64,000 bases of DNA from Dyella flava (lineage in GTDB: Bacteria > Pseudomonadota > Gammaproteobacteria > Xanthomonadales > Rhodanobacteraceae), in assembly GCF_016904955.1 (NCBI RefSeq), contig NZ_JADIKE010000030.1:117966-181965 (forward strand), in the 5' to 3' direction. Both the position numbers and the translations under genes were made by a program. Under the pieces are notes generated by a model. That model did no database searches, was not told the DNA's origin, and saw only the letters and a program-made list of their open reading frames with translations. Shown here piece by piece: positions 61,668 to 64,000 of this stretch; position 1 is the stretch's first letter; every line of letters begins with the position of its first letter.

Positions 61668-63347
61668 ATGACACCCTTGGTTATCGGCGTCACGAGTCAC
61701 CGCAACATCGCCGCCTCAGAAATCGAGCCGATCCGCGAACGTGTTCGCGCCTTTCTGGCGCAGCTCAAAAGCGAGTTCCCGTCCTTGCCGCTGGTTGTGG
61801 TCTCGTCACTGGCCGAGGGTGGGGATCAGCTCTTCGCAACCGAAGCCTTGGCGGCCGGCGCCCGGCTGGTGGTGCCGCTTCCGCTGCCGCGCGAGATGTA
61901 CATCGAAGACTTCGCCGATCCTTCGGTTCGCGCTCAGTTCGAAGCCTTGTTCCAACAAGCCGACGTGATCCGCCTGCCATTGCTGAAGAGTCAATCGCGC
62001 GAAGAACTCGCCGTGCACGGCGAAGCGCGCAACCGCCAATACGCAAAAGCGGGCGTCTTCATCGCCAGCCATGCGCATATCCTCGTCACCATCTGGGACG
62101 GCAAAGACTCCGGCCGTCTCGGCGGCACCGGCCAGATCGTCAAGTACTACCTGCACGGTTCACTCCCCGGCATCACCGAACGTCCACGCCAGGCGCGGCA
62201 CATCCTCAGTGGCGGTGACGAACATCTGCTCTATCACATCGTCTGCTCGCGCGAAGGCGAAGGCTGTTCGGTTGCCGAAGGGCTGACACCATTACGAACC
62301 CACTGGCGCACCGGCGACGAGGTATCGCTGGACAGCCGCATGCCGGAAGAATTCGCGCTGATGATCCGGCACATGGTCGAATTCAATGACGATTGCACCC
62401 GGCACGCCGCCGAGATCAAAGCGGCGAATGCCGATGCGGCGTCCGACATGGACGCAACGGATAACGTCGAGCGCCTGTTTCGATCCGCCGACTGGCTGGC
62501 GCTGCACTTCCAGAAGCGCGTCCTGCTCGCCCTGCGCATCACCTTCACGGTGGCAGCGCTGATGGGCATTTCGTTTACCTTCTACGCCCACCTCGCCCAG
62601 CAGGACAACATGATCTACTTCTTCCTGCTGCTGTTCGCCTGCGGCGGCATGGTCGCGGCGATTGCCGGCCGCCGCGAATGGCATCGCAAATACCTGGACT
62701 ACCGTGCCCTGGCCGAAGGCCTGCGCATCCAGCTCTACTGGCGCCGCGCCGGCATCCTGAAAGAGACCGATCACGAATTCGCCCACGACAACTTCCTGCA
62801 AAAGCAAAACATCGAACTGGGCTGGATTCGCAACGTGATGCGCGCCGTGGTCCTGCAACCACCCAGAAAGCCCGAACCCGATGCGCTCACCCGCGTCATC
62901 AGCGAATGGGTCGGCGAATCGGGTCGATCAGGACAGCTCCACTACTTCGAGCGCAAGACCGAAGAGAGCGCGGGCCTGCATCACCTCACGGAAATAGTCG
63001 GCTCCGTCAGCCTCTGGGTCGGCATCACCATCAGCGTGTTCCTGGCCATCTTCGCGCTCAAGCTTCCGGAAACCACCAAGACCACGCTGGTGATGATCAT
63101 GGCCTTTTTCTCCATCATCGCCGCCGTTCGCGAAGCCTATGCGTATCGCAAAGCCGACAAGGAACTGATTCGGCAATACCGCTTCATGCAGCGCATCTTC
63201 GCCGGCGCGCGTGCCGCACTTGATCGCACTGATGATCCCGCTGAAAAGCGCGGCATTCTCCGTTCATTAGGCGATGCTGCGCTGACCGAACATGCGGAAT
63301 GGACGCTTATGCGACGGGATCGGCAGGTGGAGCACAGTAAGTTCTAA
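61668..63347 (+). CDS. SLOG-like nucleotide-binding domain fused to SLATT-like transmembrane segments
   Basis: A 559-residue protein. Residues 1-200 look like a Rossmann-type SLOG/LOG-like domain: VIGVTSHRNI, then VVVSSLAEGGDQLFATEAL (47-61), GARLVVPLPLP and HILVTIWDGKDSGRLGGTGQIV. Two pairs of membrane helices follow (about 288-307, 313-332 and 445-465, 470-490). Each pair is followed by a basic, aromatic helix (REWHRKYLDYRALAEGLRIQLYWRR; YRKADKELIRQYRFMQRIF). That order fits SLATT-type effectors, which can form pores after nucleotide sensing. It shares a promoter region with the TIR gene. Family calls are by eye. Confidence 0.6.
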   Translation: MTPLVIGVTSHRNIAASEIEPIRERVRAFLAQLKSEFPSLPLVVVSSLAEGGDQLFATEALAAGARLVVPLPLPREMYIEDFADPSVRAQFEALFQQADVIRLPLLKSQSREELAVHGEARNRQYAKAGVFIASHAHILVTIWDGKDSGRLGGTGQIVKYYLHGSLPGITERPRQARHILSGGDEHLLYHIVCSREGEGCSVAEGLTPLRTHWRTGDEVSLDSRMPEEFALMIRHMVEFNDDCTRHAAEIKAANADAASDMDATDNVERLFRSADWLALHFQKRVLLALRITFTVAALMGISFTFYAHLAQQDNMIYFFLLLFACGGMVAAIAGRREWHRKYLDYRALAEGLRIQLYWRRAGILKETDHEFAHDNFLQKQNIELGWIRNVMRAVVLQPPRKPEPDALTRVISEWVGESGRSGQLHYFERKTEESAGLHHLTEIVGSVSLWVGITISVFLAIFALKLPETTKTTLVMIMAFFSIIAAVREAYAYRKADKELIRQYRFMQRIFAGARAALDRTDDPAEKRGILRSLGDAALTEHAEWTLMRRDRQVEHSKF

Positions 63348-63403
63348 GTGTACGGCGTGCAGCTGCCACGCCACGGAAACCGACGCCCCCACATTTTTCC
63401 GTA

Positions 63404-63509
63404 CGTCATCCCCGCGAGGTGCCTCACAACAGCAAAGCTGGTCAAGCGGGGATCCATTTTGCTCTTGCTCTTAAAGCAACATGGATCCCCGCCTTCGCGG
63501 GGATGACGG
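63404..63509 (+). repeat. REP-like inverted pair with a CAACAGC(A/G)AAGCTGGTCAA module
   Basis: The left arm is ACGTCATCCCCGCGAGGTGC with CAACAGCAAAGCTGGTCAAG after it. The right arm ends in CCTTCGCGGGGATGACGG. The loop TTTTGCTCTTGCTCTTAAAG is identical to that at 53787. The DNA between 63510 and 63729 has no supported gene. Confidence 0.82.
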
Positions 63510-63729
63510 CCATGCGAGAGGTACATACGCCCAGCTACGTATCGATCCGAACAACCGCCGTCGGCGCTTCGCAATGCGGAAAGTGGACTACACCATCCAG
63601 AACGATGCGTTCATAGCCGCCAAGAGAAGAGTTGTCCTCACAATGCTGTCAGCTCCCGCCTCACCGGATGGGCCGGCGCATGGCGTCACGCCTTACATCT
63701 TCATCGACGTCGCTAGCGACCGATGGAGC

Positions 63730-63999
63730 ACAGCAAATGTCATCAAAATCCTACATGACACCTGTGACCGCACTCGATAAAGTGGCCGGGCCATCGATGC
63801 AGTTCGCGAAACAGCCAACACCGATGGCCCAGGCAGCAATGTTTGGAGAGACGCGAGTCGTGAGAGTTAGAGGCTCCCACGACCCGCTAAACCACAACCA
63901 ACTTACTAGGAGTTGACCATGGTCTCCCAAGATCATACGGCACCGCCGTGCCCTCCGGATCGCAACGATCCAACACCGGTACCCACCTTAAACCTCGAC
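63730..63999 (+). repeat. 270-bp dispersed repeat, copy 2 (direct orientation with 42005-42274)
   Basis: The same element as at 42005-42274, beginning ACAGCAAATGTCATCAAAAT. It includes the leader and the start of the small gene at 63919. The repeat continues beyond the window, since identity holds to the last base. Confidence 0.85.
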
Positions 64000-64000
64000 G
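63919..64000 (+). CDS. Small protein of unknown function (3' end cut by window)
   Basis: AGGAG 7 nt upstream and an ATG at 63919 start the frame MVSQDHTAPPCPPDRNDPTP, which is open to the window edge (27 codons). It is the intact version of the broken copy at 42195, which predicts about 88 codons in total and the ending HFLHHRVDTHTPA. The 190-bp leader is conserved between both copies. No family recognised. Confidence 0.5.
   Translation, partial: MVSQDHTAPPCPPDRNDPTPVPTLNLD

Noticed and set aside
1..64000. tRNA, rRNA, transposase or integrase genes
   Set aside because: I found no cloverleaf with a CCA end, no rRNA core sequence and no DDE or tyrosine-recombinase motif in any frame.

Overview
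The window is GC-rich, densely coded DNA from a gammaproteobacterium. The best guess is the order Xanthomonadales, probably a Rhodanobacter/Dyella/Luteibacter-type organism. This rests on the gene content (large TonB-dependent receptor, S15-family alpha-amino-acid ester hydrolase of the Xanthomonas type, AaeXAB-like efflux plus NodT-type outer membrane channel) and on many REP-like hairpins of the TTCCCGCGAAAGCGGGAA type. No rRNA, tRNA, CRISPR array, transposase or integrase was recognised.

Region 1 (1-20236) is a cell-surface polysaccharide locus. The first part (1-7679) is a tight, mostly overlapping operon: hexapeptide acetyltransferase, beta-propeller protein, GNAT/FemAB-like transferase, PLP sugar aminotransferase (a set that suggests an N-acylated amino-deoxysugar), Wzx-like flippase, GT2, Wzy-like polymerase and Wzz-like chain-length protein. 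The second part (7726-20236) is more unusual: two SAM methyltransferases around an amidohydrolase, two B12-binding-type radical SAM proteins, two GT4 glycosyltransferases, a family-5-like nucleotidyltransferase, an HPr-kinase-like P-loop protein and a fused ABC exporter. Region 2 (20237-22236) holds an orphan HipB-like regulator with a possible hipA scar and a polytopic membrane protein.

Region 3 (22479-30006) is a two-component system followed by a TonB receptor, a YncE-like propeller and a histidine acid phosphatase (phytase-like), which looks like a scavenging module for phosphorylated substrates. Region 4 (30062-41971) has a keto-acid decarboxylase/3-hydroxyacyl-CoA dehydrogenase operon on the minus strand, a PAS histidine kinase with two FixJ-type regulators, and a four-gene aromatic-acid-type efflux operon. 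A nearly identical 37-bp dyad lies upstream of both the decarboxylase operon and the efflux operon, in the same orientation relative to each, and suggests co-regulation.

Region 5 (41972-63999) is an accessory block bounded by two direct copies of a 270-bp repeat, 21.7 kb apart. It contains a threefold 353-bp tandem repeat, a DoxX/SnoaL pair with a divergent LysR gene, a CheB-CheR-PAS-HWE kinase with its response regulator, an ester hydrolase, two DGPF/YCII proteins each behind a matching ECF42-type promoter, a yceI-azoR operon with a divergent LysR gene, several gene remnants, and a divergent pair of a TIR-TM-TPR protein and a SLOG-like-plus-transmembrane protein. The divergent pair shares an intergenic region with a perfect CRP/Clp half-site pair. 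It is the best candidate here for a little-described system, reminiscent of Thoeris-type TIR/SLOG signalling.
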